A stretch of 64,000 nt of DNA from Blastocatellia bacterium (GTDB lineage Bacteria; Acidobacteriota; Blastocatellia; Chloracidobacteriales; Chloracidobacteriaceae), in contig JAIBAN010000011.1 of NCBI GenBank assembly GCA_019695185.1, positions 58,848 to 122,847 of the forward strand, written 5' to 3'. This document shows positions 1-8,828 of the stretch, piece after piece. The position numbers and the translations under genes are program-made. Numbering within the stretch: position 1 is the first letter of the stretch; every line of letters begins with the position of its first letter. The notes under the pieces were generated by a model that saw only the letters and a list, made by a program, of their open reading frames with translations, was not told the DNA's origin and did no database searches.

Positions 1-987
1 TGTGATGTGCTGTATTACATTCACAGTCAGAATCCGCCCATCATCTACCGCGATTTGAAGCCAGCCAACCTGATGGTGGACGATTCAACCAATCCGCCTC
101 GGATTATGCTGGTTGATTTCGGAATTGCCCGGTTTGTGTCACCCACTCAAAAAGGTGTCACGGCCATCGGAACGATGGGCTATGCCCCGCCGGAACTGTT
201 TTCCGGCAAAGTCGAACCCCGGTCGGATATTTACTCGTTGGGTGCGACCATGTTTCACCTGATGACCGGGGTTGACCCGCAGGATAATCCGCTGCTGATT
301 TTTGATTTCACCAAAAACCCCCGCCCCCGCCAGATCAAGCCCACGCTGACGTTGGAAATGGACAATATCCTGGCCCGTTCGGTCGAGCATAAGCCGGAAC
401 GGCGGTTTGCTTCAGCTTTGGAAATGAAACAGGTGCTGGAAGAGCACCTGCGCCGCTTGGACCAAATGCCGGCCCCGCCACCGGTCCCGGTTTCCAACTA
501 TGGGCGGGAAATGTCCTATCAGCTTCCCTCCGACCAGGTTTTTTGCGGAAACTGCGGCCAGCGGATTGCACGGGATGATTTTTATTGTCCCCATTGCGGG
601 GCCAAGCAGCCGATTGCCATGTCCTCTCAACCAAAGGAGGCTCCATCGGCATCGCGGGCCATTGCCAAACTGGTCATTTTGGAACCATCTGACCACCCGA
701 TTTCTTTTTTGCTGGACAAGGACACCAATTTGATTGGCCGGAACGACCCCCACACCGGTGTTTTCCCCGAAGTGGATTTAACTTCGTTTGACCCGGAAAC
801 AAAGGTTTCCCGCCGCCATGCCCGCGTGTTTCGTGAGGGAGGGATTTTTCTGGTGGAGGACCTGTCCAGTGTCAACGGCACCTGGATTAACGAGGATGTC
901 AAACTCTACCCTAAACAACCGCGTGCCTTGCAGGAAGGGGACAAACTGCGGTTGGGCGAAACCACGCTGAAATTTGTCTTGGGATGA
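1..987 (+). CDS. Ser/Thr protein kinase with zinc ribbon and C-terminal FHA domain (5' end outside window)
   Basis: The reading frame is open at the left edge, so the N-lobe of the kinase is missing from the window. Counting from the GTG at 7, the catalytic loop YRDLKPAN (residues 14-21, Asp16), the DFG motif (Asp37) and an APPE motif are present, so the C-lobe looks catalytically complete. Next comes a four-cysteine zinc ribbon (CGNCG and CPHCG, about 180-200) and a C-terminal FHA domain (about 235-325) with the conserved SRRHA and SVNGTWI signatures, which binds phosphothreonine peptides. A bacterial eukaryotic-like kinase with its own FHA reader probably phosphorylates itself and partners at the membrane or in the cytosol. 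It sits upstream of another zinc-ribbon protein and an FHA phosphatase, which suggests one signalling group. Targets unknown. Confidence 0.9.
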   Translation, partial: CDVLYYIHSQNPPIIYRDLKPANLMVDDSTNPPRIMLVDFGIARFVSPTQKGVTAIGTMGYAPPELFSGKVEPRSDIYSLGATMFHLMTGVDPQDNPLLIFDFTKNPRPRQIKPTLTLEMDNILARSVEHKPERRFASALEMKQVLEEHLRRLDQMPAPPPVPVSNYGREMSYQLPSDQVFCGNCGQRIARDDFYCPHCGAKQPIAMSSQPKEAPSASRAIAKLVILEPSDHPISFLLDKDTNLIGRNDPHTGVFPEVDLTSFDPETKVSRRHARVFREGGIFLVEDLSSVNGTWINEDVKLYPKQPRALQEGDKLRLGETTLKFVLG

Positions 988-995
988 ATTTTTTA

Positions 996-1139
996 AGGAC
1001 TGAGGACTGAGGACTGAGACAGACCAACGGGTTCGCTGCCTCTCACCGGAAAGACCAAAAATTTCAACTCCTGAATTCCTCGCTTGACCGTTGGTAGATT
1101 ACCGGAAAACTGATGAAAAACTCAGTCCTCAGTCTTCAG
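996..1139. repeat. Paired heptad array A, unit CTGAGGA
   Basis: Three tandem CTGAGGA-type heptamers lie at 996-1018, starting 8 bases after the kinase stop codon. The inverted complement (TCCTCAG units, one variant) lies at 1121-1139, just before the next gene. The arms could pair around a 102-base loop. No U-tract follows, so this is not a standard terminator. Confidence 0.85.
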
Positions 1140-1156
1140 CCCGCATTACTTGCCTT

Positions 1157-2077
1157 ATGAACTGCCCACGTTGCCAACAGGAAGTCTCGCCCAAATCGAA
1201 GTTTTGCCGGCGGTGTGGTGCGACGCTTTCAGCCGCACCGTCGGCAACCGGTGAAACAGGGGACTCTCCACATCAATCCACGCGGATTTTGGGTTCGCCA
1301 CCTTCACCTGCCGTCTCGCCACCGGGTGGGGTGCGGCCTTTGGGAAATCCTCCGCCTGCACCCGCCAGACCTGATGGAGGGCTCAGTGGGCCTGCTGTCC
1401 CGGCAACCATCCCTCCAGCGGTTGCTCCGACCGCTGACCGACCGCCACCGCCACCGCCACCGATCCCGAATCTTTCCACTGACAAGCCATCCGGCGAGTG
1501 GAAGCGAACCAGCGATGTTTCTTTGGTCCCGCCTCCGGCACTGGCACCCCGGTCCCGCCGGAGTACAGGTAATCTGCAGTTGGTTGAAGAACCGGAAATG
1601 CTCAGTGTGCGCCCAGAGGACTTTTCCCTGGCTCCACCCACCAATGTTTTGATTGGACCCTATCAGCAAGCCGGATTTGGGTTGCGTTTTGGAGCTGCAC
1701 TCTTTGATTTTTCCCTCTATCTGTTGTGGTTTTTGGTATGGCTGCCGATTGCTGCTTTTGCGGCGAATAGAGTTCCGGTTCTGGCGGATGTTTGCCGGTT
1801 GCTGGGGACTTACGGATTGGGATTGGTGTTTGCCCTGAACTGGCTGGTATTGCCGGCCCGGAGTGGCCAAACGATTGGCAAATGGTTGGTTGGAATCCGC
1901 ATTGTGCAAACCAACTTCGGAAAAGTGAACTGGCCCACGATTTTGAAACGGCATCTGCTGGGGTATCCGCTTTCCACTCTGTTCTTATTTGGTTTTGTCT
2001 GGGTTTTGTGGGACCGTCGGCAGCAAAGCTGGCATGATAAACTGGCTCGCACGCTGGTGGTGCGGGTGGACCTTTGA
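1157..2077 (+). CDS. Zinc-ribbon, proline-rich, RDD-family membrane protein
   Basis: Starting at the ATG at 1157 gives 306 residues. An in-frame TTG at 1091 is less likely because the extra residues would be encoded by the repeat arm. The N-terminus is a zinc ribbon (CPRC, then CRRCG about 14 residues on). A long Pro/Ala/Ser-rich linker follows, including a run of six prolines. The last 130 residues form an RDD domain with about three hydrophobic segments (GFGLRFGAALFDFSLY and GQTIGKWLVGIRIV blocks). RDD proteins are integral membrane proteins of mostly unknown role. The zinc ribbon plus disordered linker resembles the kinase upstream and suggests a membrane partner or substrate of it; that link is inference from neighbourhood only. 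Confidence 0.8.
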   Translation: MNCPRCQQEVSPKSKFCRRCGATLSAAPSATGETGDSPHQSTRILGSPPSPAVSPPGGVRPLGNPPPAPARPDGGLSGPAVPATIPPAVAPTADRPPPPPPPIPNLSTDKPSGEWKRTSDVSLVPPPALAPRSRRSTGNLQLVEEPEMLSVRPEDFSLAPPTNVLIGPYQQAGFGLRFGAALFDFSLYLLWFLVWLPIAAFAANRVPVLADVCRLLGTYGLGLVFALNWLVLPARSGQTIGKWLVGIRIVQTNFGKVNWPTILKRHLLGYPLSTLFLFGFVWVLWDRRQQSWHDKLARTLVVRVDL

Positions 2078-2441
2078 AGAGTTGAGAATTGAGAATTGAG
2101 AATTGAGAGAATTGAGAATTGAGAATTGAGAATTGAGCAAACCTGCTCCCGCAGAGGCCATTCGTCTCAAAGGCCACATCAGGGTTTTGAAACCCCAAAC
2201 CAAACAGTTGCCTCGTTCTCAATTCTCAATTCTCAATTCTCAATTCTCAATTCCCGACGTGGCTTGTCACTTTGCGAGCAGGTCGCGTATTCTTGGAGTG
2301 CAGTCCGTTTCTTCCCATCACTGATTCACCGAATCCAATCAAATTGACAGATTGCAGCTACCATCGTTTCCCGTTTTCCTGACCGGAAGTTTGGAACCGG
2401 GGTCAGGGCAAACCGGAGACGATCTATCAGACTTGGTTTTT
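2078..2441. other. Intergenic region holding array B and an unassigned leader
   Basis: The first half is filled by the heptad array at 2081-2254. The remaining 190 bases before the phosphatase start show no gene. A TTGACA at 2344-2349 has no acceptable -10 box at normal spacing, so I assign no promoter. Reading frames in this stretch run through repeat units and look spurious. Confidence 0.6.
2081..2254. repeat. Paired heptad array B, unit TTGAGAA
   Basis: About eight tandem copies of a TTGAGAA-type heptamer occupy 2081-2137 (one copy interrupted), starting three bases after the RDD gene stop. The inverse array (AATTCTC units, five to six copies) occupies 2215-2254. The two arms can form a stem of roughly 40 base pairs with a 77-base loop. 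Confidence 0.9.
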
Positions 2442-4172
2442 ATGGCCATTTTGTACGTCCAACAGTCCAATGGATCGAATTATGAGATGTCATTGGCGAA
2501 AGTTCGGACCACGATTGGGCGTTCCTCGCGCAATGACGTGTGTCTCAGTGATCCCTTTGCCTCGCGGTTGCACGCCGAAATTCGGCGGGAGGATGAGTTT
2601 TACTTTATTACCGATATGGGAAGCGCCAACGGAACGTACCATAACGGGGTGCGGCTGAACGGGACGCTTCCCCTGAATTTTGGGGATGTGGTTCGCATTG
2701 GTGAGACCAAAATGCATTTTCGGGAATCCTCACCGGCCACGGCCAGTGCCAATATCCTTCTGGAAGACGCTGATTGGGCTTCCTCCGCCGAAGCCACCAT
2801 CATGGGGCGCAGCAGTGGAGCCAGAGAAAAGGAAAACCTGTTTTCCTCGGTCATCAATGAGGTGGCAGGCAATCGTTCCGGGGAACGCACTGGTTTTCTG
2901 GTGCCGGTCCCCACCACTGACAAACCCCGCGATTTGCTGTCCATCGTCAGCAAAGTCGTGGAAACCCTGCTTTCGGAAAAAAATCTGGATGAAACGCTCA
3001 AACTGATTCTGGATTTGGTCTTTGAAGCTGTGGCGGCGGAACGCGGGTACATCCTGTTATTGGAAACCGGTGGGGAACTGGTCCTCAAAGCCTCGCACCT
3101 GCCTCCCACCGAACAGGGGCACACCGTAGAGGAAATTAAACTGAGTCGGGCAATTTGTGACAAAGTGATTGGCGACTGCACCTCAGTGCTGACCTCGGAT
3201 GCCCAGCATGATCCGCGTTTTTCCCTGAGCCATTCGATTGTTCTGAGCAATGTCCGTTCGATTATGGCGGTCCCTTTGGCGCTCAATGACGAAGTGCTCG
3301 GCATGATTTACGTTGACAACCCGTATGCCACCAACCGGTTCAGCCAGGAAGACCTGGGGGTCATGACGACCATTGCACGGGTGGCGGCCATCAAGATTGA
3401 AAACGCCCGCCTCATCGAAGACCAGATGGAAAAGCGGCGGATTGACGAGGAACTGAAAGTCGCCAGCGAAATCCAGTTGAGCCTGCATCCCGCCCGCCCG
3501 CCGCGCATTGATGGTTATGATGTGTTGGGTATCAGTTTTCCCTGCCGTGAAATCGGAGGGGATTACTATGATTTTATCCGCCGGAAAAATGGAAACTGGA
3601 TGTTGGCCCTGGGGGACGTGTCGGGTAAAGGGGTGGGTGCCGCACTGCTGATGTCAAGCCTCCACGCTGCTTTGCGGGCCCAGGCCAAAACCGACTGTAC
3701 CGTGGAAACCGTGGTTTCGGAGGTCAACGCCTACATCACGGAAAATTCACCGGAGAACAAATTCCTGACCCTCTTTTGTTGTGAGTTGGACCCGCTGACC
3801 GGCCACCTGATTTATGCCAACGCCGGACACAATGCCGCTTTACTGGTCAGGGATAACCAGGTGGTTGAGGAATTACCTGCCGGAGGTCTGCCGATTGGCA
3901 TCACGGTCGAATTCCCTTACACCATTAGGGAAAACCAGTTGCAACCGGGCGATGTGCTGGTGATTTTCAGTGACGGCATCACGGAAAGCGTCAACGAAGA
4001 GGATGACCTGTTTGGTGAAGACCGCCTGATTGAAGTCATTCGCCGCAACCGGGCCAACACAGCTTCCCAATTGCGTGACCGGATTGATGAGGCCATCAGC
4101 CAGTTTGTCGGCAAAGCGGCTCCGGTGGACGATATGACCATGGTTATTATCAAGCGGGCGGGAGCTGGATAG
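2442..4172 (+). CDS. FHA-GAF-SpoIIE (PP2C) serine phosphatase
   Basis: Chosen start is the ATG at 2442 (576 residues), immediately before the FHA fold; an in-frame TTG at 2352 would add a 30-residue tail with no recognisable feature. Domains in order: FHA (about 17-92, with TIGRSSRNDV, SRLHAE and SANGTYHNG), GAF (about 165-325), then a SpoIIE/RsbU-type PP2C phosphatase (about 350-575) with the metal-binding GGDYYD (372-377) and GDVSGKG (391-397) motifs. RsbU-like enzymes dephosphorylate anti-sigma antagonists or other phosphoproteins; here the FHA domain would dock on a phosphothreonine protein and the GAF domain would sense a ligand. It follows a kinase with FHA domain, so the two may form a kinase-phosphatase pair. 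No anti-sigma factor is encoded nearby. Confidence 0.9.
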   Translation: MAILYVQQSNGSNYEMSLAKVRTTIGRSSRNDVCLSDPFASRLHAEIRREDEFYFITDMGSANGTYHNGVRLNGTLPLNFGDVVRIGETKMHFRESSPATASANILLEDADWASSAEATIMGRSSGAREKENLFSSVINEVAGNRSGERTGFLVPVPTTDKPRDLLSIVSKVVETLLSEKNLDETLKLILDLVFEAVAAERGYILLLETGGELVLKASHLPPTEQGHTVEEIKLSRAICDKVIGDCTSVLTSDAQHDPRFSLSHSIVLSNVRSIMAVPLALNDEVLGMIYVDNPYATNRFSQEDLGVMTTIARVAAIKIENARLIEDQMEKRRIDEELKVASEIQLSLHPARPPRIDGYDVLGISFPCREIGGDYYDFIRRKNGNWMLALGDVSGKGVGAALLMSSLHAALRAQAKTDCTVETVVSEVNAYITENSPENKFLTLFCCELDPLTGHLIYANAGHNAALLVRDNQVVEELPAGGLPIGITVEFPYTIRENQLQPGDVLVIFSDGITESVNEEDDLFGEDRLIEVIRRNRANTASQLRDRIDEAISQFVGKAAPVDDMTMVIIKRAGAG

Positions 4173-4348
4173 CCCAGGGACTGGCGACCTGGTTGCCACC
4201 AGTCAAACCAAGGCTGGGGACCAACCAGCAACTGCTTCCCCGGTTAAAATCCAACGAAAAAAAGAAAATTCAGACCTTACGGCTGTACGCACAACAAGTT
4301 CGACTGGTAAAGTAGGCACGCACGCCACACTTGATCACGAATCCCAAG

Positions 4349-4376
4349 GTTTCACGCTCAAATATCTCGTTCTAAA
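4349..4376 (+). promoter_or_regulatory. Possible promoter of the pilT-like gene
   Basis: TTCACG at 4349-4354 and TAAATA at 4371-4376 are 16 bases apart in an AT-richer stretch, 28 bases before the start codon. The match to the sigma-70 consensus is weak, so this is a suggestion only. Confidence 0.25.
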
Positions 4377-4404
4377 TACTTAACTTAGAAGGGTTTTTTG
4401 TCCT

Positions 4405-5487
4405 ATGGAGAAGAAGGTGCTGGACCGCATTCTCACCATGGCCGTCAAAAGCGGCGTTTCCGACATTCACTTTCAGGCTGGGAGCGTGCCGTTGTTTCGC
4501 TACAACGGTGCTTTGATGGATGTCAAATACGATATTCTGACTCCGCGCGACACCGAAGCCATTGCCCGGATTATTCTCAAAATGGAACGACTCCATGATT
4601 ATGATGATTTTATTGAGCGGGATGTGTCGTATGGGGTTGAGGGAGCCGGACGGTTCCGGGCGAATGTTTTCAAGCAACGGGGAAGTTTCGGCGTGGTCAT
4701 GCGGGCGATTCCGATTGAGCCGCGCACGCTTGACCAGTTGAATCTGCCACCGGTGCTTACTCAGATTGCCGACCTGGCACGCGGACTGATTTTGGTGACA
4801 GGAGCGACCGGCAACGGCAAATCCACCACCATGTCGGCTTTTATCGAACATATCAACCGGAGCCGGAAGCTGCATATCATAACCATTGAAGACCCGATTG
4901 AGATGCTCTATCAGAACAATAAGAGCGTGATTACCCAGCGGGAAATCGGGCAGGATACCAAGTCCTTCAATACCGCCCTCCATGCTGCCTTACGACAGGA
5001 CCCGGATGTGGTGCTGATTGGGGAAATCCGGGATGCCGAAACCTTCGACACCGCGTTGCGGGCGGCGGAGACGGGCCATTTGGTGCTGAGTGCGATTCAT
5101 ACCACGGATGCCGCCAAAACCATTGGACGGGTCATTGGGTTTTATAATCCGGACGAACAACAGGCAATTCGGATCCGCATGACGGAAAATCTGGCAGCAG
5201 TGATTTCGCTCCGGTTGCTGCCGATGAAAAACGGGCAGGGGCGGTTTCCGGCAGTGGAAATTCTGCGCATGTCGCCGGCCATTCAGGATTGCATCCGGAA
5301 TCCGGAGAAAACCCAGGAAATCTACAGTCTTATGGCCCGCAGCAAGGAGCATTACGGTATGCAGACCTTTGACCAGCATCTGGTCCAGTTGTGCCATGAA
5401 GGAAAAATCAGTATCGAAGTGGCGCGGGCTGCCGCCACCAGTCGCGGGGAGTTTGAACGGGCTTTGACACTTGACAATATGGCGTGA
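4405..5487 (+). CDS. pilT: PilT/PilU-family type IV pilus retraction ATPase
   Basis: A 360-residue ATPase of the GspE/PilT secretion superfamily, normal length for PilT. It shows Walker A GATGNGKST (133-141), the acidic Asp box TIEDPIE (160-166), Walker B LIGEIRD (204-210) and the His box HLVLSAIHTTDA (225-236). The N-terminal PAS-like region contains the typical SDIHFQAG block. The enzyme forms a hexamer at the inner membrane and depolymerises pilin for twitching motility. The usual C-terminal AIRNLIRE motif of classical PilT is not obvious here (the equivalent region reads DCIRNPEKTQEIYSLM), so it may be a PilU or divergent PilT. No other pilus gene is in the window. A lipoprotein and a transporter follow closely. 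Confidence 0.9.
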   Translation: MEKKVLDRILTMAVKSGVSDIHFQAGSVPLFRYNGALMDVKYDILTPRDTEAIARIILKMERLHDYDDFIERDVSYGVEGAGRFRANVFKQRGSFGVVMRAIPIEPRTLDQLNLPPVLTQIADLARGLILVTGATGNGKSTTMSAFIEHINRSRKLHIITIEDPIEMLYQNNKSVITQREIGQDTKSFNTALHAALRQDPDVVLIGEIRDAETFDTALRAAETGHLVLSAIHTTDAAKTIGRVIGFYNPDEQQAIRIRMTENLAAVISLRLLPMKNGQGRFPAVEILRMSPAIQDCIRNPEKTQEIYSLMARSKEHYGMQTFDQHLVQLCHEGKISIEVARAAATSRGEFERALTLDNMA

Positions 5488-5551
5488 TGCCGGAAAAAGG
5501 AAAAAGGAAAAAAAGAGAAAGGTGGTCAGCCTCAACCAAGGAGGGGAGCCT

Positions 5552-6448
5552 GTGCTGTGTTTGAATATCCCGGTTCTCTCAGGAGACAAAAAGGCTTCAC
5601 CCTCGTTCCCGCACCGGATTTTCTTCCTTTTTTCTTTTTCCCTGTTCCTGCTTGTTTCCGCCTGTCGGTCCCAGGTGAAAACTCCGTCCCTGGAGGAAGC
5701 CCGTCAGGCTTGGGACAAAGACGATTTTCAAAAGGCCGCCCGGCTTTACGAAGCCTATTTGGCGGAGCAGTCAACCGGTCCTGCTGACCAGCGCCGAACC
5801 GCCCGTTTTGAACTGGCCAATACGTATTTCTACAACCTGCGCGATTTTCGGGCGGCGGTCCGCCAATATTCCCAACTGGTGGCCGAACTGGGGGAGAATG
5901 CACGCACCGAGGAAGCCATGCAGGCGCGCCAGCGGTTGGCCGAAGCCTATACGCATCTGGGGCTGCGACGGGAGGCCATCAGCGAGTATGAATCCCTGCT
6001 GCTCTTCTTTCCCAACCTTCCCAATCAACGAATCATTCGGAAAACCGTGGCAGAGCTGTATTACGACCAGGGTGACTATGACCAGTCGGAAACCGAATAC
6101 CGCCGGGTGGTGGAAGGGGTTGCCTACGATGCCATCAGCGAGGCTTCTTATCTGCGCATTGCCAGCATTGACCATCGGCTGCGCCATAAACACACCGAGG
6201 CCATCGCCACCTACCAAGTCCTGGCTGAAAAAAGCAGCCAGCCTGAAGTCCGCAAAGAGGCATTGCTGGCCCTGGCGGATTGTCAGGTTCAGTTGATGCA
6301 ATATGAGGCAGCGATGGAAACCTTGCATCAGGTTCCGCAAATCACACCGGAAGACAAAATGGAGGTCCGGGGACGCATCAAGACCATCAAGAAACAGCGC
6401 AAGGAATTGGAAAACCGGCCAGAAATCAATTGGGCCCGAAAACGATGA
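5552..6448 (+). CDS. TPR-repeat lipoprotein
   Basis: The GTG at 5552 is preferred because AAGGAGGGG sits about six bases upstream; an ATG-like start further upstream would overlap pilT. The product has about 298 residues. After a basic stretch and a hydrophobic core comes a lipobox (LVSAC), so it is probably an outer- or inner-membrane lipoprotein. The rest is built of TPR-like helical pairs (for example KAARLYEAYLAE, AVRQYSQLVAELG, AISEYESLLLFFP, QSETEYRRVVEG), resembling outer-membrane assembly or pilus accessory TPR lipoproteins such as BamD or PilF. It lies 64 bases after pilT and overlaps the next gene by four bases (ATGA), so it is likely co-transcribed with both. Exact role unknown. 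Confidence 0.8.
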   Translation: MLCLNIPVLSGDKKASPSFPHRIFFLFSFSLFLLVSACRSQVKTPSLEEARQAWDKDDFQKAARLYEAYLAEQSTGPADQRRTARFELANTYFYNLRDFRAAVRQYSQLVAELGENARTEEAMQARQRLAEAYTHLGLRREAISEYESLLLFFPNLPNQRIIRKTVAELYYDQGDYDQSETEYRRVVEGVAYDAISEASYLRIASIDHRLRHKHTEAIATYQVLAEKSSQPEVRKEALLALADCQVQLMQYEAAMETLHQVPQITPEDKMEVRGRIKTIKKQRKELENRPEINWARKR

Positions 6449-7764
6449 GTGAAGACACATCTTTTTCCTTATTTGCCGACCGTTCGACTCCGTCCATGGT
6501 TCCGCCCGGACGGCCTGAGGTCACGCTCCGCACGCTGGCCGCCACCTTTTCCATGCTGGGAGTGACCGGATTTGGTGGAACGGCAGTGATGGGGTTGCTC
6601 CAGGACCATCTGGTGCGGACCAAGCAATGGCTTTCCAATCGGGAATTCATCGAATCCATGGCGCTTGGCCAAAGCCTGCCGGGGCCGATTGGCCCGAATG
6701 TCGTGACCTATGTCGGCTATCGGTTGTTGGGCGTGAAAGGGGCGGCCCTGGCTCTGCTCTGTTATGTCTTCCCTTCGTTTGTGCTCATGGTCCTGTTGGC
6801 CATGGGATATGAGCACACGCAAAACGTGCCGGTGGTCAGTCGTTTGTTTTTTGGACTGAACCCGGCCATTGCCGGATTGGTGGCGGCCACTGCCTATCGC
6901 ATCGGAAAGAGCGTGGTCGGGTCCAAACGTCAGAAAATCCAGGTCTGCCTGGTGTTTCTGATTGTGGTTTGGTTTCAGGATGTGGTGGTGTTGATGATTT
7001 TTCTCTCCATCGTGGCCGGGGCAGCCTGGTCCCGCTATCAACAGCACATCCGTTATCTGGAGGACAGCCACCAATTTGACCGGCTGGAAAAACTGCAAAA
7101 GGTCAAATCCGTGTCCACCGCCTGGAAAGTGGCCATGATTGTGGCGGTGGCTGTCGGAATCCTCTGGTTCAAAGACCATCATTTGATTGTTAATCTCAGT
7201 AACCGGATTTTTTCCTGGATGTACCAACACCGGTTGGTAACGCTGGCCTATACCTCGCTCAAACTCGGGGCGTTCACGTTTGGCGGCGGTTACGTCATGG
7301 TCCCGCTGTTGGAAAACGACGTGGTGAAAACCTTTCACTGGGTGACCCACAAGGAATTTCTCGACGGTATGGCACTTGGGCAACTGACCCCCGGTCCGTT
7401 TGTGATTACCGTGACCTTTGTCGGTTATCGGGTCGCCGGTCTGGCTGGTGCCACCGTGGCCACCATCGGAATTTTCCTGATTCCGTTCCTGCTGGTGATT
7501 TGGGCGGCCAGTTCGATTGAAAAATTTCGCCGCAATATTTGGGTTCAAGGTGGACTGTCGGGGGTGGCTCCGACTGCTATTGCCTTGCTGGCGGCGGCGG
7601 CCACCAGCCTGGGGCGGGCCTCGCTGATTTCGGCGGAAGGCATCACCCAAATCATTGTGGTGACAACTTTGATGGTATCAAGCGGGTATATTGTCATTCG
7701 GTATGCAGTCAATCCGCTTTACATCCTGTTGGGTTCAACCCTGCTGGGTTGTTTTTTTGCCTGA
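6445..7764 (+). CDS. chrA: Chromate-ion-transporter (CHR) family protein, two-domain form
   Basis: A 439-residue integral membrane protein with the duplicated architecture of long-chain CHR transporters. Each half carries the family signatures: TGFGGTAVMGLLQDHLV and LGQSLPGPIGPN in the first, TFGGGYVMVPLLENDVV and LGQLTPGPFVIT in the second. About 10-12 hydrophobic segments are present. Characterised members export chromate, but many family members have unknown substrates. The ATG overlaps the stop codon of the TPR lipoprotein (ATGA), indicating translational coupling, which is unusual company for this transporter. No other chromate resistance gene (chrB, chrC, chrF) is nearby, so the chromate assignment rests only on family membership. 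Confidence 0.88.
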   Translation: MSEDTSFSLFADRSTPSMVPPGRPEVTLRTLAATFSMLGVTGFGGTAVMGLLQDHLVRTKQWLSNREFIESMALGQSLPGPIGPNVVTYVGYRLLGVKGAALALLCYVFPSFVLMVLLAMGYEHTQNVPVVSRLFFGLNPAIAGLVAATAYRIGKSVVGSKRQKIQVCLVFLIVVWFQDVVVLMIFLSIVAGAAWSRYQQHIRYLEDSHQFDRLEKLQKVKSVSTAWKVAMIVAVAVGILWFKDHHLIVNLSNRIFSWMYQHRLVTLAYTSLKLGAFTFGGGYVMVPLLENDVVKTFHWVTHKEFLDGMALGQLTPGPFVITVTFVGYRVAGLAGATVATIGIFLIPFLLVIWAASSIEKFRRNIWVQGGLSGVAPTAIALLAAAATSLGRASLISAEGITQIIVVTTLMVSSGYIVIRYAVNPLYILLGSTLLGCFFA

Positions 7765-8017
7765 CAGAATACCGGTGAAGCACAGTCAACCGAGAGGGGT
7801 TGAAGATTTGGAATACGGCGACTTGTCGTTACAGCTTGGAAAATGAGCCAAAACCGACAACCTGTCACCGAAAAACAAAGCCGTGACATTCGGAGGCACT
7901 CCCCCCAAAGCAATTTCCAAACACCCTCATACTTGGGAAGAACTGAATTTCCCGACCTTCCGGTTGGGGAAACAAGCCTGTCGGTTTTTTGGGTTGATAC
8001 GAAGGAAGTTTGGAGTT

Positions 8018-8401
8018 ATGCGCTACCTCGTTTCTGCAATGCTCATCGTGGTTGGATTGATTCACCTGCTGCCCGTGCCCGGTGTGTTGGGAAGTGAGAC
8101 CCTTGCCCGGCTATATGGAATTTCCTGCGCGGAACCCAATCTGGCAATTTTGATGAGGCATCGGGCGGTACTGTTTGGAGTGCTTGGGCTTTTTTTCATG
8201 TTTGCAGCCGTCAAACCGGCTTACCAGCCAGCCGCATTTGGAATGGGGTTTGTGAGCGTTGTTTCCTTTTTGTGGTTAGCCTGGTCGGTGGGCGGGTACA
8301 ACACCCAGGTTGGTCGGGTGTTTATGGCCGATGTGGTGGCTTTGCTGTGTTTGGGAATTGGTGGCGCGCTGTATGTCTATGCCAACTTCAAACGAGGTTG
8401 A
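8018..8401 (+). CDS. Small four-helix membrane protein, conserved, unknown function
   Basis: The ATG at 8018, preceded by GAAGGAAG and GGAG, gives 127 residues. The sequence is almost entirely four hydrophobic segments, starting at MRYLVSAMLIVVGLIHLLP, with a conserved loop RHRAVLFG and a second block WSVGGYN. Similar short membrane proteins occur widely in Proteobacteria and, from memory, are sometimes mislabelled as phosphopantetheine adenylyltransferase; there is no nucleotidyltransferase motif here. The 253 bases upstream hold no gene. Function unknown. Confidence 0.75.
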   Translation: MRYLVSAMLIVVGLIHLLPVPGVLGSETLARLYGISCAEPNLAILMRHRAVLFGVLGLFFMFAAVKPAYQPAAFGMGFVSVVSFLWLAWSVGGYNTQVGRVFMADVVALLCLGIGGALYVYANFKRG

Positions 8402-8458
8402 GCAGCCAATCCGGGTTCAGTCACTGACCAGCCAGACCCAAAGAATTCATCGCTAAAA

Positions 8459-8821
8459 ATGGAAATGGCAGCAGAATTTCTCACTGCATTTAGGGAAATC
8501 GAATTGGTCAAGCCTTGGCAAGGCGTCGTCGGTGGCACTGGTTTAGCTGCCGAACTGGCCCGCGAGGCTGGCCCGGCCCACCCTTTGTTCCAATGTTGTG
8601 TGCAGCCGCTGGCTGTGCGGATTGATTGTGATGATGTCTTGTTTTTCACGCCGGATTTGGTTCATCCGCTGGCAGTCGTCCATTTGACGTGGCGGGGACA
8701 GATGGAAGATGATCCAAACCGGCCCGCAACGGAATGGTTTGTCTCAATCGAGGATTGGGTAACCCGCCGCCTGCTGCCTGACCGGGAAGCATATGGGCCG
8801 GATGCTGAAGACGAGGAATAA
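8459..8821 (+). CDS. Hypothetical acidic cytosolic protein (120 residues)
   Basis: No signal peptide or membrane segment is visible. The protein is acidic, with a C-terminal half rich in Trp and charged residues (HLTWRGQMEDDP, EWFVSIEDWVTRRLLPD) and an acidic tail. I do not recognise a family; the size and composition are reminiscent of single-domain immunity-type proteins, but no toxin gene is adjacent, so I do not assign that. The start could be the ATG at 8459 or the ATG two codons later; no strong ribosome binding site distinguishes them. It ends seven bases before the next gene and may be co-transcribed with it. Confidence 0.6.
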   Translation: MEMAAEFLTAFREIELVKPWQGVVGGTGLAAELAREAGPAHPLFQCCVQPLAVRIDCDDVLFFTPDLVHPLAVVHLTWRGQMEDDPNRPATEWFVSIEDWVTRRLLPDREAYGPDAEDEE

Positions 8822-8828
8822 AACTTTG

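Noticed and set aside
2344..2349. TTGACA as a -35 box for the phosphatase gene
   Set aside because: No -10-like hexamer at 15-19 bases spacing.
6445..7764. Chromate resistance operon
   Set aside because: Only the transporter is present; no chrB, chrC or chrF homologue nearby.
8459..8821. Toxin-immunity module
   Set aside because: The small acidic protein has no adjacent toxin-like gene and no recognisable immunity fold.
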